From G963556115 sp963666605 (lineage in GTDB: Bacteria > Planctomycetota > SZUA-567), in the NCBI GenBank assembly GCA_965140405.1, contig OZ223208.1, positions 2,790,001-2,854,000 on the forward strand: DNA of 64,000 nt. The letters run 5' to 3'. A program made the translations under genes and the position numbers. Positions 27,722 through 38,068 of this stretch are shown here, in pieces; within the stretch, counting starts at the first letter, position 1; every line of letters begins with the position of its first letter. Under the pieces are notes generated by a model. That model saw only the letters and a program-made list of their open reading frames with translations. It searched no databases and was not told the DNA's origin.

Positions 27722-28534
27722 CTAGAATGCTGAAACATCTACCATCTCAGCCACATCACCAGCTCTAATTCCCACAAGCACTGGACTTATAACTTCACAA
27801 GTACTTGTCACACTATGCACCTGAGCAATTCTGATATCAGTCACATGCTTACCATTTCTCCAGATAGCAAATCTGTTCCCCTCTTCAACCTCAGCATTAC
27901 TCCTTCCAAGATTTATAAAGACCTTCTTACTGCTTGGATTATATGTCAAGACTTTTGCAACCACTTCACTAGATTTATCACGAAGGTCTGAGCTCTTCTT
28001 TACTATCTCTTTGATATCAATATCACTCTTACTCATCCCCTTGGTCAATTCAGGGAGAATGATCTCCTCACCTAATGAATCATCCACATCAACCTCAGGT
28101 ATGTCCAAAGCAGAATCGCTTTTGACTTTCGATGCTTTTGGGGAGACACTTGTCAACTCTTGCTCATTCTCTCCGGTTACCTCAGCCAGATCCATAGTTT
28201 GATTTCTCTTAATAGCTGCATAAAGTAGTCTTCTCATATTCACTACTTTCTGCTCAATTTCATCATTCTGTGCACGGAGTCTATTAACCTCAACATTCGA
28301 CCATTCAAGGGTTGTTGCAGATTTTTTTATCTCCGCAGACGCTAATTCTAGTCGAAATGACAACTCTCTATCTCTACTCTGTAACTCATTATTCTTACTG
28401 ACTTCTGTATCATACATATCCATAATTCTGACTGAGTATGCGCCAAAGAATATTGCTGCAGACAGTGCGATCCAAGTAAAAAACACACCTGCCCCAGGCT
28501 TACTTATAATGGAGTAAGGTTTTTCCTCTTTCAT
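27722..28534 (-). CDS. Membrane coiled-coil protein in mreC position
   Basis: A 270-residue protein: one membrane helix (about 16-38), a coiled-coil stretch (about 40-105), an acidic linker, and a C-terminal beta-rich domain (about 190-265; VFINLGRSNAEVEEGNRFAIW followed by VHSVTSTCEV). This layout is that of MreC, and the gene directly precedes mreB in the transcript, but the sequence does not carry the MreC signatures I would expect. I start at ATG 28534, behind AAGGA; a TTG one codon earlier is an alternative. It is functionally MreC-like by inference only. Confidence 0.65.
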   Translation of the reverse strand: MKEEKPYSIISKPGAGVFFTWIALSAAIFFGAYSVRIMDMYDTEVSKNNELQSRDRELSFRLELASAEIKKSATTLEWSNVEVNRLRAQNDEIEQKVVNMRRLLYAAIKRNQTMDLAEVTGENEQELTSVSPKASKVKSDSALDIPEVDVDDSLGEEIILPELTKGMSKSDIDIKEIVKKSSDLRDKSSEVVAKVLTYNPSSKKVFINLGRSNAEVEEGNRFAIWRNGKHVTDIRIAQVHSVTSTCEVISPVLVGIRAGDVAEMVDVSAF

Positions 28535-28741
28535 CAATATAAGTCCTTATTTTTGATAATATAATAGAATAACATAAAACTAGTCACCCTATTATCGTCT
28601 TTTAGACAAGAATTTGTGCAGTCAAAATACCTTTTTTGATACGAACCAAGTAACCTTGCGACTTCTACTATTTATTATTCGAGCAGCCTATTCATTACAA
28701 ATAGACTGCCCCACGTAAAAATATACTGAGTTGACTAGAGA

Positions 28742-30343
28742 CTAGCCCTCAACCTTGATTACTTCAAGCGCTTTATCGATACGCTTTAAAACTTCATCTC
28801 TTCCTATCAAATTTAGAGTCTCACCTATACCTGGGCTGACAGTAGCTCCTGTACAAGCGATGCGTAGAGGTTGCGCAACCATACCCATCATCAGCTCACG
28901 ACTCTCGGCAAATTCATTCAAGCTCTTCTCTATAGAATCATCATCCCAATCAGCAATACCGCTCAAAAATTCTCCAAGCTCTTTGAGTGTTGCAAGCCCC
29001 TGACCATCATTTTTAAGAAGATTCTTCTTCACCGCTTTAGGGTTATACTCAAAATCACTACTGAAGAAGTAGGTAGTATTATCAATAAAGTCTGCCACTT
29101 GAGAAACTCTTTCACGCTGAGTTCCAGCAAGTTTTTCAAACCAAGCATCCCCTCTTGAGAGGAGATCAAGACCAACACGCTCAGCTTCATGCTTGAGAAG
29201 AGCGACAAAGTCAGGAAGCTCCATCTGCTGGAGATACTGTTGATTCATCCAAGCAAGCTTCTTGAGATCGAACTGAGCAGCAGAAGCATTCACTTTTTCA
29301 AGTTTGAATAATTCAGCCATCTCTTCTTTACTCATGATCTCTCTATCATCCCCAGGAGACCATCCACAAAGAGCGAGGAAGTTGAAGAGAGCTTGTGGCA
29401 AGAAGCCTTTCTCTTTGAAGTCACCTACATACGCATCACCATCACGTTTTGAATAAGGCTTACCTTTAGCATTTACAATCATAGGGAAGTGTCCATACTT
29501 TGGCGGAGTAAACCCTAAAGCTTTATATATGAATAGGTGTCTATATGTATTCTCAACATGATCATTACCACGCAGAATGTGTGTTATCTCCTGAGTCGCA
29601 TCATCAATAACATTTGCAATATGGAATACTGGACTTCCATCACTTCTGACAATGACTAAGTTACGTAGAGAGTCTACTGGTTTCTCACACCTTCCAAGAA
29701 CCTGATCATCGAAGAAGACATAACGCCTTTTAAAGCGGACAGAGGCCACAGTACCACCTGCTACGCTAGCAAGAGCGACCTGCTCACTTCCGAGTTTTTT
29801 ACGTACCTCTTCTCCAGCGACCTCGCTACCATCTTCAAGTATAAGAACAGATTCACTTAGAGTATCCCAGTTTACTGGGGTTTTGTAGGTATCTCCGCTA
29901 TTAGGAGAGGTAACAGTATGCAATATAGTCTCATTATCAGCTACTATTTCCCCGCCTTTCCACTTAATTTCAGCATTATCACGAGGTTCCGTAATGAATG
30001 AAGGATCAAAAAGTTCCTTACAAATTCTCAAGTAAACCGGTTCATTTTCACCACTCTTAGAAGCTATACCACTTTCAAGCATCTTTGCTGCGGCTACCTT
30101 ATGAGTATCAGCAGCAGAGGTCTGATAGAAAGGCTCCCCATCATAATCAATACCAAGCCATTTTAGCGCATCAAACATCTTCTCAATAGCTTCAGGAGTA
30201 GATCTCTCAAGGTCGGTATCCTCAACCCTTATAACAAACTCACCACCAACACTTTTTGCATATAACCAGTTGAAGATGGCAACGCGAATATTACCTATAT
30301 GAACATTACCAGTAGGGCTTGGCGCAAATCTTGTACGAATCAA
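28742..30343 (-). CDS. gltX: Glutamate--tRNA ligase
   Basis: Charges tRNA-Glu (and possibly tRNA-Gln) with glutamate in the cytoplasm. It has 533 residues. The class I signature PSPTGNVHIGN is at the N-terminus, and the KMSKS-type loop appears as KPYSKRDG. It starts at TTG behind TGGAGAA. It is longer than the usual 470-500 residues: about residues 110-205 hold extra sequence between the two halves of the Rossmann core. The common CxC zinc site is not seen. The window's tRNA-Gln would matter here if the ligase is non-discriminating. Confidence 0.95.
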   Translation of the reverse strand: MIRTRFAPSPTGNVHIGNIRVAIFNWLYAKSVGGEFVIRVEDTDLERSTPEAIEKMFDALKWLGIDYDGEPFYQTSAADTHKVAAAKMLESGIASKSGENEPVYLRICKELFDPSFITEPRDNAEIKWKGGEIVADNETILHTVTSPNSGDTYKTPVNWDTLSESVLILEDGSEVAGEEVRKKLGSEQVALASVAGGTVASVRFKRRYVFFDDQVLGRCEKPVDSLRNLVIVRSDGSPVFHIANVIDDATQEITHILRGNDHVENTYRHLFIYKALGFTPPKYGHFPMIVNAKGKPYSKRDGDAYVGDFKEKGFLPQALFNFLALCGWSPGDDREIMSKEEMAELFKLEKVNASAAQFDLKKLAWMNQQYLQQMELPDFVALLKHEAERVGLDLLSRGDAWFEKLAGTQRERVSQVADFIDNTTYFFSSDFEYNPKAVKKNLLKNDGQGLATLKELGEFLSGIADWDDDSIEKSLNEFAESRELMMGMVAQPLRIACTGATVSPGIGETLNLIGRDEVLKRIDKALEVIKVEG

Positions 30344-30378
30344 ATTATTTCTCCACTAATCAAATATTTATCTACATG

Positions 30379-31026
30379 TTAAAAAACACTATTAACAAAT
30401 TTCTCCGCTTGAGTAAACATATCCTCAGCAACCTTACGCGAAATCCCCGCTCCTTTTAAAACCTTGAAAGCATACTCTAGAGTAGCCATCTGTGTATGCG
30501 AGTGCGAGTCAGAACCAAATATCATCTGCGCACCATACTCCTGAGCAAGCTTGGCCACATACCCATTACATAGAGAGTGCCCACCTTTCGCAGTAATCTC
30601 AAGACGCACCCCATTCTTAGCAGCAAGTATTACATCCTCTTCACTTATTAGTCCGGGGTGTGCAAGAATATCCGCTTTTGCCTCTATAGCTGCCCGGTTA
30701 GTGCCCTCTTTTACATCTTCAGCAATAGTCTCACCATGGACAATAACCACCTGCGCTCCTAAAGACCTCGCGAGCTCAACCCCTTCCTTTATATGCTCTG
30801 GACGTACATGGGTCAATTCTACTCCAGCTAATACTTTCATGTTCCCAAGTTCATTCTCTTTTTTAGCAGCCTCGATAAGAACAGGAAGAGTAACGGGAAT
30901 TGTTGCAAGCCCAACATGGTCAGCAAATCCTAAAGCTTTATAACCAGCAACCTCTGCCCACCTGATATGCTCAGCCGGACACAATTCTCCATCCGACAAG
31001 AATGTATGCGTATGCAGATCAATCAT
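30379..31026 (-). CDS. PHP-domain metal-dependent phosphoesterase
   Basis: A 215-residue PHP protein. It starts with the metal-binding DLHTHTFLSDGE motif, then DHVG, a central ELTH, and SDSHSH near the C-terminus, so the metal-site residues look complete. Members include histidinol-phosphatase-like and other phosphoesterases; the substrate cannot be assigned. It lies just upstream of gltX on the same strand with a 35-bp gap, so both are probably one transcript. A GGAGTATAAT ribosome binding region precedes the ATG. Confidence 0.87.
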   Translation of the reverse strand: MIDLHTHTFLSDGELCPAEHIRWAEVAGYKALGFADHVGLATIPVTLPVLIEAAKKENELGNMKVLAGVELTHVRPEHIKEGVELARSLGAQVVIVHGETIAEDVKEGTNRAAIEAKADILAHPGLISEEDVILAAKNGVRLEITAKGGHSLCNGYVAKLAQEYGAQMIFGSDSHSHTQMATLEYAFKVLKGAGISRKVAEDMFTQAEKFVNSVF

Positions 31027-32152
31027 ATTATACTCCTAAATCATCAATATAACAATATATACTATAATAGAATACCTGATAGTATCAGACTTTCCTGTCA
31101 TTTGCAAGAAATAAAGCGCTAGTAACTCCTATAGAGATATATAAAGAGAATACTTATTGCGAGTACCTTAATCAGTTAGATACAAACAAACCACTAATGC
31201 ATCAAGTAATTTAAACAACAACGAATTTCTATTGATACATTATAATAGCACTTCAAAACCATAAACAACATAATAACTAGGCAAATTTCAAACAAAAGCA
31301 CTCAAAACAATTATTTTTATGCATAATTAAATGGACTTAAATAAGACCATAACCGTAACAGTCTAAAATCAAAATCCTGCATAAATATCTTAATTTTATT
31401 ACAATTACTGATAAATAATGGCAATTTAGAACTTTTACCAGAAACATCTCAGCAATCAAAGGTCGTTTTTATCCATATTAATTCAATATTTATCTATAGC
31501 TTTATAAAAAATCATGGTATATACTGTAATTGATGACTTTATTAAAATACAACCATGTTTACCGCAAAAACTCCGAGTTATATTAATTAAATATTCACAT
31601 ATTTTTCAGTAAACATCTATTTAATATACGTCATCAATGTCAACAAAAACACAACTAACAATTGACAAAGTTATTACTTTACAATCATTATTTGCAAAAA
31701 AAAAATGACATTTTTATGAAATTTATATTGCTTAACTAATATTTGTGATGTAGATTGAAGGTATGTTTCAAGATTAAATCTGAGTTTTGCGCATTATTAG
31801 TATTTATTGATCAAACGTATTTAAAATTTAGACCTTGCTATTACATTACTACATGAAGAGATAGTCAAGGTTTGACACTGTTTGTTCAATTCTACAATAA
31901 TATACAAGCAACAGCTTTTGTATTCGCAAAAAAATACTAGTCTTTCGCAAAATGCGTATTGCGTAACTCTGATTACTGGTGTAGATTACATGTGGCTGAG
32001 TATCGTTACGCTTACACCACTCATTTTTTTCGACACAAATAGTTATATTTTCTTCAAGTTTTTTTTAACTTGAAAAAAAAATTACTTGTGATTATGATAC
32101 AAAGTTACTTCGCACGTTTTTAGTTTATAATAAATAGAAATAAGAAAACACT
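31027..32152. other. 1.1-kb AT-rich intergenic region before the sugar transporter
   Basis: Separates the leftward PHP gene from the rightward ABC operon. It is very AT-rich. I see no convincing gene: a 63-codon frame at 31882 has no ribosome binding site and a random-looking composition. Near the right end a hairpin (TTCAAGTT at 32053-32060 with 32067-32074) sits in a T-run/A-run setting and could be a terminator or leader structure for the transporter transcript. The length suggests a complex promoter or a decayed gene. Confidence 0.55.
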
Positions 32153-33655
32153 ATGAAAAAAACAATCCTATCTATGAAAGGCATCGACAAGCGATTTTCT
32201 GGTGTCCATGCCCTAAAACAGGTAAACTTCGAACTGAAAGAAGGTGACATTCACGCTCTTGTTGGAGAGAACGGAGCAGGCAAATCAACTCTAATGAAGG
32301 TACTTACAGGTATCCATGAGAAAGACTCTGGCGAAATTATTGTTGATGGCAAGCTATTCAACCCAACAGACCCTAAAGATGCATTAAAATGGGGTATTGG
32401 TATTATCCATCAAGAACTTCATATGATGGAGCACCTTACTGTAGCGCAAAACATCTTCATCGGTAGAGAATCTACCACAGCAAGTGGGCTTTTCCTTGAT
32501 GAAAAAGCTCAGAACAAAAAGACAGAAGAACTTCTAAAGCTTCTTAATGTCGACATTGATCCAACAGAACTCTTGCAGGACTTGACAGTCGGCAAGCAAC
32601 AGATGGTTGAAATTGCTAAGGCAGTCTCACATGACCTAAAGATCCTTATTCTTGATGAACCGTCAGCAGCTCTAACAGACAAAGAGATTAACGAACTCTT
32701 TACAATAATGAGAGACCTTGCATCCAAAGGTGTAGCAATGATCTACATCTCCCACAGAATGGATGAGATTGGTGAGATCACAGATAAAATTACTGTACTA
32801 CGTGATGGTGAGAATGCAGGTGTCGGTGACACCGACAAACTAACCAAGAACGACATTGTAAATATGATGGTAGGGCGTGTTATATTTGAAGAGCCAAAGA
32901 CAGAAAGTCATGTAGAAGCCAATGCTAAAAACGTGCTCAAAGTTAGTAAACTGAATGCAGGTAAGATGGTAAAAGATGTCAGCTTCAATCTACGCCAAAG
33001 CGAAATCCTTGGCTTTGCTGGTTTGATGGGGGCAGGTAGAACAGAGACCATGAGAGCTATCTTTGGTGCTGATGAGTACCAGTCGGGAAGAATAGAGATC
33101 AACGGCAAACCTGTACATATTCGTACACCTATGGACGCAATTAGTCATGGTATTGGTTACCTTTCAGAAGACCGCAAGCGCTTTGGTTTGGCTGTCAACT
33201 TGAGTGTTATTGACAATGCAATCATGGCGTCGTACGACGATTTTGAGAAATCATTATTTGTTGATTCCAAAAAAGCAATAAAGGCTACAGATCACTATAT
33301 TGAGGCCTTAAACGTTAAGACTCCTTCTATTAATCAGCTTATCAGAAACCTTTCCGGTGGTAACCAGCAGAAGGTGGTTATTGCAAAATGGCTGATCAAG
33401 AATAGCGAAATTCTTATTTTTGATGAACCGACCAGAGGTATTGATGTAGGAGCAAAGAGTGAAATTTATGCTCTAATGAACGAACTAGTAAAAGAAGGAA
33501 AATCGATCATTATGATATCATCTGAACTACCAGAGGTGCTTCGAATGAGCGACCGAGTGGTAGTAATGTGTGAAGGTAAAATTACAGGCGAATTGAATAT
33601 TGAAGATGCTGATCAAGAAAAGATCATGCACCTTGCAACTCTTAGGGGAAAATAA
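32153..33655 (+). CDS. Sugar ABC transporter ATPase, two nucleotide-binding domains
   Basis: Energises uptake of a monosaccharide or related compound. It has 500 residues, the double-domain form of RbsA/MglA/XylG proteins. Domain 1 has GENGAGKST, LTVGKQQMVEIAKA and LILDEPSAAL. Domain 2 has the usual degenerate P-loop (GLMGAGRTE), LSGGNQQKV and IFDEPTRGIDVG. Its stop codon is directly followed by the permease start codon, so translation is coupled. The sugar cannot be named from the ATPase. Confidence 0.93.
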   Translation: MKKTILSMKGIDKRFSGVHALKQVNFELKEGDIHALVGENGAGKSTLMKVLTGIHEKDSGEIIVDGKLFNPTDPKDALKWGIGIIHQELHMMEHLTVAQNIFIGRESTTASGLFLDEKAQNKKTEELLKLLNVDIDPTELLQDLTVGKQQMVEIAKAVSHDLKILILDEPSAALTDKEINELFTIMRDLASKGVAMIYISHRMDEIGEITDKITVLRDGENAGVGDTDKLTKNDIVNMMVGRVIFEEPKTESHVEANAKNVLKVSKLNAGKMVKDVSFNLRQSEILGFAGLMGAGRTETMRAIFGADEYQSGRIEINGKPVHIRTPMDAISHGIGYLSEDRKRFGLAVNLSVIDNAIMASYDDFEKSLFVDSKKAIKATDHYIEALNVKTPSINQLIRNLSGGNQQKVVIAKWLIKNSEILIFDEPTRGIDVGAKSEIYALMNELVKEGKSIIMISSELPEVLRMSDRVVVMCEGKITGELNIEDADQEKIMHLATLRGK

Positions 33656-34876
33656 ATGGATCTAGAAAAAAAATCATCGGTTGAAAAGAAAAGTAGAGGT
33701 AGCTTACAGAAGTTTTTAGCACTGGCAGCCTTAATTATTATTTACGTATTCTTTTGTTTTTCAGGAAGAAATTTCTTCTCATATAGTACTTTAGTAAATA
33801 TATTGGATTCATCATACTATATTGGTTTTATCTCAATTGGTGTGACCTTTGTTATCATTACAGGTGGTATTGACCTTTCAATCGGTACAGTAATGATGTG
33901 TGCGGCAATTATCGGAGGTACAGCCTACAAGACATGGGGTTGGCCTATTGAACTAGCACTCTTACTTATCATGGTTGTTGCAATATTATTCGGTATTTTT
34001 AATGGTTTACTGATATCACGACTAGCGTTACCCCCTTTTATTGCGACAATGGGTACGATGATGATGTCGATGGGTATAGGCTCAATTGTATCAAATGTTC
34101 GTAGTGCAACATTCCCTACTAGATCTTCAGCTGACGGCTGGTTTAAAAGTTGCTTTAAATATCTAACAGAGGAACGAGAATCCATACCCACAGGTGCAAT
34201 AATATTATTCGGAACTGCCATAATTGCTTATATTATTCTGACAAAAACCAAGATGGGACGTTTTATCTTTGCTGTCGGAAGTAACAAAGAAGCTGCTAGA
34301 CTATCAGGTGTTAATGTCAAGAAGTGGGAGATGATGACATACGTCATCAGTGGTTTCTGTGCAGGTATTGGTGGTATTGCGTTTGCTGCAGTATACACGA
34401 CAGTTATGCCAGCTCGTGGTCAGGGTTTTGAGCTATATGCTATTGCCGGTGCAGTTATTGGTGGTACATCCCTAGCTGGTGGTGTTGGTACAATTATGGG
34501 TACAATGATTGGCGTATTCATCATGAGTGTACTTAGAGCTGGGCTACCATCAATGGATCTTCAGGCACACTGGCAGACATTCTTCACAGGTGTTGTTGTA
34601 GTTGGTGCGGTACTACTTGATGTATACAGAAACAAAAAAGCATCTCAAGTTAAAATTCTTACTGCTGCTGCTGCATTCAAGCAACAAGAGAGCCAGCGAA
34701 TTCTCAGACGCAAAGCCGAAGGAGCAAGCGCTGAAGAAATCGCCAAAATGAAGCGCGAGATGAAAGAAAGCGTCCGCATGATCAAAATTAAAGAGAAGCA
34801 AGAGAAGATTTCAGAAAGAGCTAAAGAGCTCGAAGCAGAACGCCTCTTTGATGAAGAGAACAAGAAGAACAAGTAG
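33656..34876 (+). CDS. Sugar ABC transporter permease with long charged tail
   Basis: Membrane subunit of the RbsC/MglC family, 406 residues. Multiple helices fill residues about 20-325, with the family's GGIDLSIG motif and the cytoplasmic coupling loop (GSNKEAARLSGVNVKK). The C-terminal 75 residues are unusual: a soluble, highly charged, Lys/Glu/Arg/Ala-rich, coiled-coil-like tail not found in standard members. It is translated directly after the ATPase gene. Confidence 0.92.
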   Translation: MDLEKKSSVEKKSRGSLQKFLALAALIIIYVFFCFSGRNFFSYSTLVNILDSSYYIGFISIGVTFVIITGGIDLSIGTVMMCAAIIGGTAYKTWGWPIELALLLIMVVAILFGIFNGLLISRLALPPFIATMGTMMMSMGIGSIVSNVRSATFPTRSSADGWFKSCFKYLTEERESIPTGAIILFGTAIIAYIILTKTKMGRFIFAVGSNKEAARLSGVNVKKWEMMTYVISGFCAGIGGIAFAAVYTTVMPARGQGFELYAIAGAVIGGTSLAGGVGTIMGTMIGVFIMSVLRAGLPSMDLQAHWQTFFTGVVVVGAVLLDVYRNKKASQVKILTAAAAFKQQESQRILRRKAEGASAEEIAKMKREMKESVRMIKIKEKQEKISERAKELEAERLFDEENKKNK

Positions 34877-34998
34877 TAATAAATAATTTAAGTCAAATGT
34901 TTGTAGCAGTATTTTATTAAATAATATGTGTGTATTTTGTTGGCTCATTATTGAGTAATGAGCATTAATTTTTCTACGTTTTTATAGAGGACTGAATT

Positions 34999-36090
34999 AT
35001 GAATTTGAGAAAAAGTGTTTCTATCGTTTTGTCTAGTGCATTATTTGCGCTATCGTTTGCAGCGACACCTACTCTTTCAGCAGCAGAGCCTTACATTGCA
35101 GTAGTATCTAAGGGTGAACAGCATGATTTCTGGCAACAGGTTAAGTTAGGAGCGAACAAGGCAGCTGAAGATGTTGGTGCTGATGTTACTTTTGAAGGTC
35201 CTCCATCTGAAAGTGATGTTCAGATTCAGGTTGAAATGCTAAACAGCGCAATGGCAAAGGATCCAGTAGCTATTGCTCTTGCAGCCCTCAATACTGAAGC
35301 TGTAATCGACCAACTTCAAGAATGTCTAGACAAGGGTATTCCAGTTATCGGTTTTGACTCAGGTGTGCCAAATGCTCCAAAGGGATCAATCTACGCTAAT
35401 GCTTCAACAGACAACTTCAATGCAGCTGGTCTAGGTGCAAAAGAGATGTTCATGGAAATTGAAGACAAAATTGCAGCAGCAACAGAAGCTAAACCTGTAA
35501 CAATCGTTATCATGAATCAGGATGCTTCTGGTGAATCTCTTCTAAGCCGTGGTAAAGGTTTCAGAGACACAATGATTGACCTAATCGTTTCAGAAACAGA
35601 TCTAACAAAAGATGATATCGCAGTTATTGGTAACCCTGCATACATTAGTGCAGATAGTCCAACATCTGGCAAGAAGGTTTTCCTTGATATGATCGTTCCT
35701 GCATCTGCAGCAGCTACAGACGCAGCGGCATCTGCTACAGCAGTTCTTAACAAGGTTAAAGATGAAAATGTTCTTGGTATCTTCTGCTCAAACGAAGCTA
35801 CTGTTAAGGGTCTACTTGCAGCTACTAATGATGGTGAAGATCTAGGTCACATGTACAAGGGTCTTATCGTTATTGGTTTTGATGCTGGTGCTGGTCAAAA
35901 GAATGCAGTTCGTAAGGGCTACTTCCTAGGTTCAGTTACTCAGGATCCATTCTCAATCGGTTACAAAGCAGTTGAACTTGCATACAAAGCTTACAAAGGT
36001 GAACCAGTTGCTGACATTGATACAGGTGCTAAATTCTACACAGCAGAAAACATGGACAACGCTGACATCAAGGGTCTACTTTACGACTGA
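34999..36090 (+). CDS. Periplasmic sugar-binding protein
   Basis: A 363-residue binding protein of the ribose/galactose type (peripla_BP_4 pattern). It has a signal peptide (cleavage near AAEP, about residue 30) and two lobes. The N-terminal motif YIAVVSKGEQHDFWQQVKLGANKAAED marks the family (split by a spacer), and the late GLIVIGFDAGAGQKNAVRKG segment forms the second ligand-binding wall. Third gene of the transporter operon; the 122-bp gap before it is common and often gives separate expression. A strong terminator follows. Confidence 0.92.
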   Translation: MNLRKSVSIVLSSALFALSFAATPTLSAAEPYIAVVSKGEQHDFWQQVKLGANKAAEDVGADVTFEGPPSESDVQIQVEMLNSAMAKDPVAIALAALNTEAVIDQLQECLDKGIPVIGFDSGVPNAPKGSIYANASTDNFNAAGLGAKEMFMEIEDKIAAATEAKPVTIVIMNQDASGESLLSRGKGFRDTMIDLIVSETDLTKDDIAVIGNPAYISADSPTSGKKVFLDMIVPASAAATDAAASATAVLNKVKDENVLGIFCSNEATVKGLLAATNDGEDLGHMYKGLIVIGFDAGAGQKNAVRKGYFLGSVTQDPFSIGYKAVELAYKAYKGEPVADIDTGAKFYTAENMDNADIKGLLYD

Positions 36091-36125
36091 TTCTTAGTAT
36101 AACATAACAGCATTAATTGTTATTT

Positions 36126-36160
36126 ATGGGTGTGGCTTTATATAAGCTACACCCATTTTT
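36126..36160 (+). terminator. Terminator of the sugar transporter operon
   Basis: A 12-bp stem with one G-U pair (ATGGGTGTGGCT at 36126-36137 with 36145-36156), followed by TTTTTCT. Confidence 0.9.
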
Positions 36161-36456
36161 CTATTCTGCCTACTTACCAAGCAATTATAAGCCAAAAAAC
36201 TCAAGTATAGCCACTCAAAATAGTAATTTTCTCTCACTTTAACAGGTTTAAAAATAAATCTAGGACAAATTTAAAAAATATAGTAAGAAATAAAAGGAGT
36301 GCTGTTATAATATGACATAAGATTACATAGAGAGCATTAATGATAGTTTATGGTAGTATATAACATTTTATTTTTAACAGTAAATAACAACTGCAAACTG
36401 TAATTTAAAATCAGATATATGATATTATTATATATATGTATAAGGAGATTAATGAT
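36161..36456. other. Intergenic region before htrA
   Basis: About 300 bp of AT-rich sequence that should hold the htrA promoter. I see no gene or clear hairpin in it. Confidence 0.6.
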
Positions 36457-37980
36457 ATGCCACAAGTTAGAAAACAAGTAATAGCGATCATCGCCATGGT
36501 TGTTATTTTATTTAGTATTTCGTCGATACAAGCAGCAGAGAGCGAAAACATAAAAATTGCTAAAGCGTTATCCAATGCATACGCAGAAATAGCAGCAAAG
36601 AGCAAGCCAACAGTTGTAGCCCTTAAAACTGTAAAGGAGATAGATCTTTCAAAAAGCATTCCAGATCTACCGCCAAATATGCCAGAAGAAATGAAGGATT
36701 TCTTCAAGAAATTCCAAAACAATGGAAATGCCCCACGTTCTCAAAAAGCTGAGGGTATGGGCAGTGGTGTAATTATTGATTCAAAAGGCACTATCGTAAC
36801 GAACAACCACGTTATTGACGGAGCAACCGAGATAGAGGTAAATCTCGAAAATGGCGATAAATTCAAGGGAGAGGTTGTTGGTGCAGATCCTAAGAGCGAC
36901 CTTGCAGTGGTAAAGATCGTAAATCCAGATAATATCGAATTTCCTTATGCAGTACTTGGCAGTTCAGCAAATATGAAAGTAGGCAATCTAGTAATTGCTA
37001 TCGGAGCTCCATTTGGGCTAGAGCAGAGTGTAACAGCAGGTATCATCTCAGCCACCAACCGTAGCCAGCTTGGTGGAAAACTTCAAGATATAGTTTATAA
37101 AGATTTTTTCCAAACTGATGCAACTATCAATATGGGTAACTCTGGAGGTCCTTTGTTCAACCTTGACGGTGAAGTAATAGGTATCAACTCAGCAATATCG
37201 TCAGCCTCAGGTGGCTCCGACGGTGTTGGCTTCTCTATCCCTATTGATATGGCCAAAGAGGTCATCAGCGAGCTTATGGATAGTGGTAGCGTGACCCGTG
37301 GCTACCTTGGAGTAGCAATTCGAGACTTTACCTCAGATATGGGAGCAGCGATACCAGGAGTCACTCAAGGAGTACTAGTTATGCAACCATACCCAGGCAC
37401 TCCAGCTTTCAAAGGCGGTATGCGCATGGGTGATATTATGCTTGATTACGGTGGTACACCTCTGAAATCAGCGCAGCAGCTTCAGAACCTTGTTGCTCAC
37501 ACCAAGGTAGGAGATACAGTTGACGTACTAATTATGCGAGGAGGAGAGAAAAAGACCCTCCAAATCACTATTGCCAAACAGCCTAAGAAGATGGGTGTCC
37601 CTGAAGAAGAAGAGGTACAAGAGTCAATGGCTCCAGCTGGAGTAGAGTACAGGAGTAACAAACTTGGCATTACAGTCATACCTCTATCACAAGGTACCCC
37701 TGAAGAACAAGAGGTTTATAAAGGTATGAGTGGTGTACTTATTCGTGACGTAGCTCTGGGAACTGATGCATTTGACAAGGGTCTATCTGGAGGTATACTC
37801 TTAAAGCTGATAAACCAGAACGTAGTTGAGAATATTACTGATTTCAAGAGTATCGAACAAAATATAGGTTTTGACTCACAGGTATTACTCCAATTCCTTA
37901 TCGGCAAGAACCCTGGAGTGCTGATGCTCAAGACAAATACAGAAGAAGAGGCAAAAAGATTAGAAGCCGAGCAAAAATAA
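36457..37980 (+). CDS. Periplasmic serine protease HtrA/DegP family
   Basis: Protein quality-control protease of the envelope. With the start at ATG 36457 (AAGGAG nine bases upstream; the earlier ATG at 36436 overlaps that site) it has 507 residues. A signal peptide of about 25 residues is cleaved after QAA. The chymotrypsin-like domain carries the complete triad: His118 (TNNHVID), Asp148 (KSDLAVV), Ser229 (GNSGGP). Two PDZ domains follow (about 290-385 and 405-500). It is monocistronic. Confidence 0.95.
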   Translation: MPQVRKQVIAIIAMVVILFSISSIQAAESENIKIAKALSNAYAEIAAKSKPTVVALKTVKEIDLSKSIPDLPPNMPEEMKDFFKKFQNNGNAPRSQKAEGMGSGVIIDSKGTIVTNNHVIDGATEIEVNLENGDKFKGEVVGADPKSDLAVVKIVNPDNIEFPYAVLGSSANMKVGNLVIAIGAPFGLEQSVTAGIISATNRSQLGGKLQDIVYKDFFQTDATINMGNSGGPLFNLDGEVIGINSAISSASGGSDGVGFSIPIDMAKEVISELMDSGSVTRGYLGVAIRDFTSDMGAAIPGVTQGVLVMQPYPGTPAFKGGMRMGDIMLDYGGTPLKSAQQLQNLVAHTKVGDTVDVLIMRGGEKKTLQITIAKQPKKMGVPEEEEVQESMAPAGVEYRSNKLGITVIPLSQGTPEEQEVYKGMSGVLIRDVALGTDAFDKGLSGGILLKLINQNVVENITDFKSIEQNIGFDSQVLLQFLIGKNPGVLMLKTNTEEEAKRLEAEQK

Positions 37981-38068
37981 AATTATTATATATACTGGAC
38001 ACAGAACCCAAGGCTTACGCCCTCCTACCCCACCAAAAGTAGTGAATAATGCCTGTATATAACACGAT

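Noticed and set aside
28685..28712. Hairpin GCAGCCTATT / AATAGACTGC downstream of gltX as terminator
   Set aside because: One mismatch, short stem and no T-run on the minus strand; too weak to call.
31882..32073. 63-codon open frame in the intergenic region before the sugar transporter
   Set aside because: No ribosome binding site, random-looking composition, and it lies in AT-rich DNA where such frames arise by chance.
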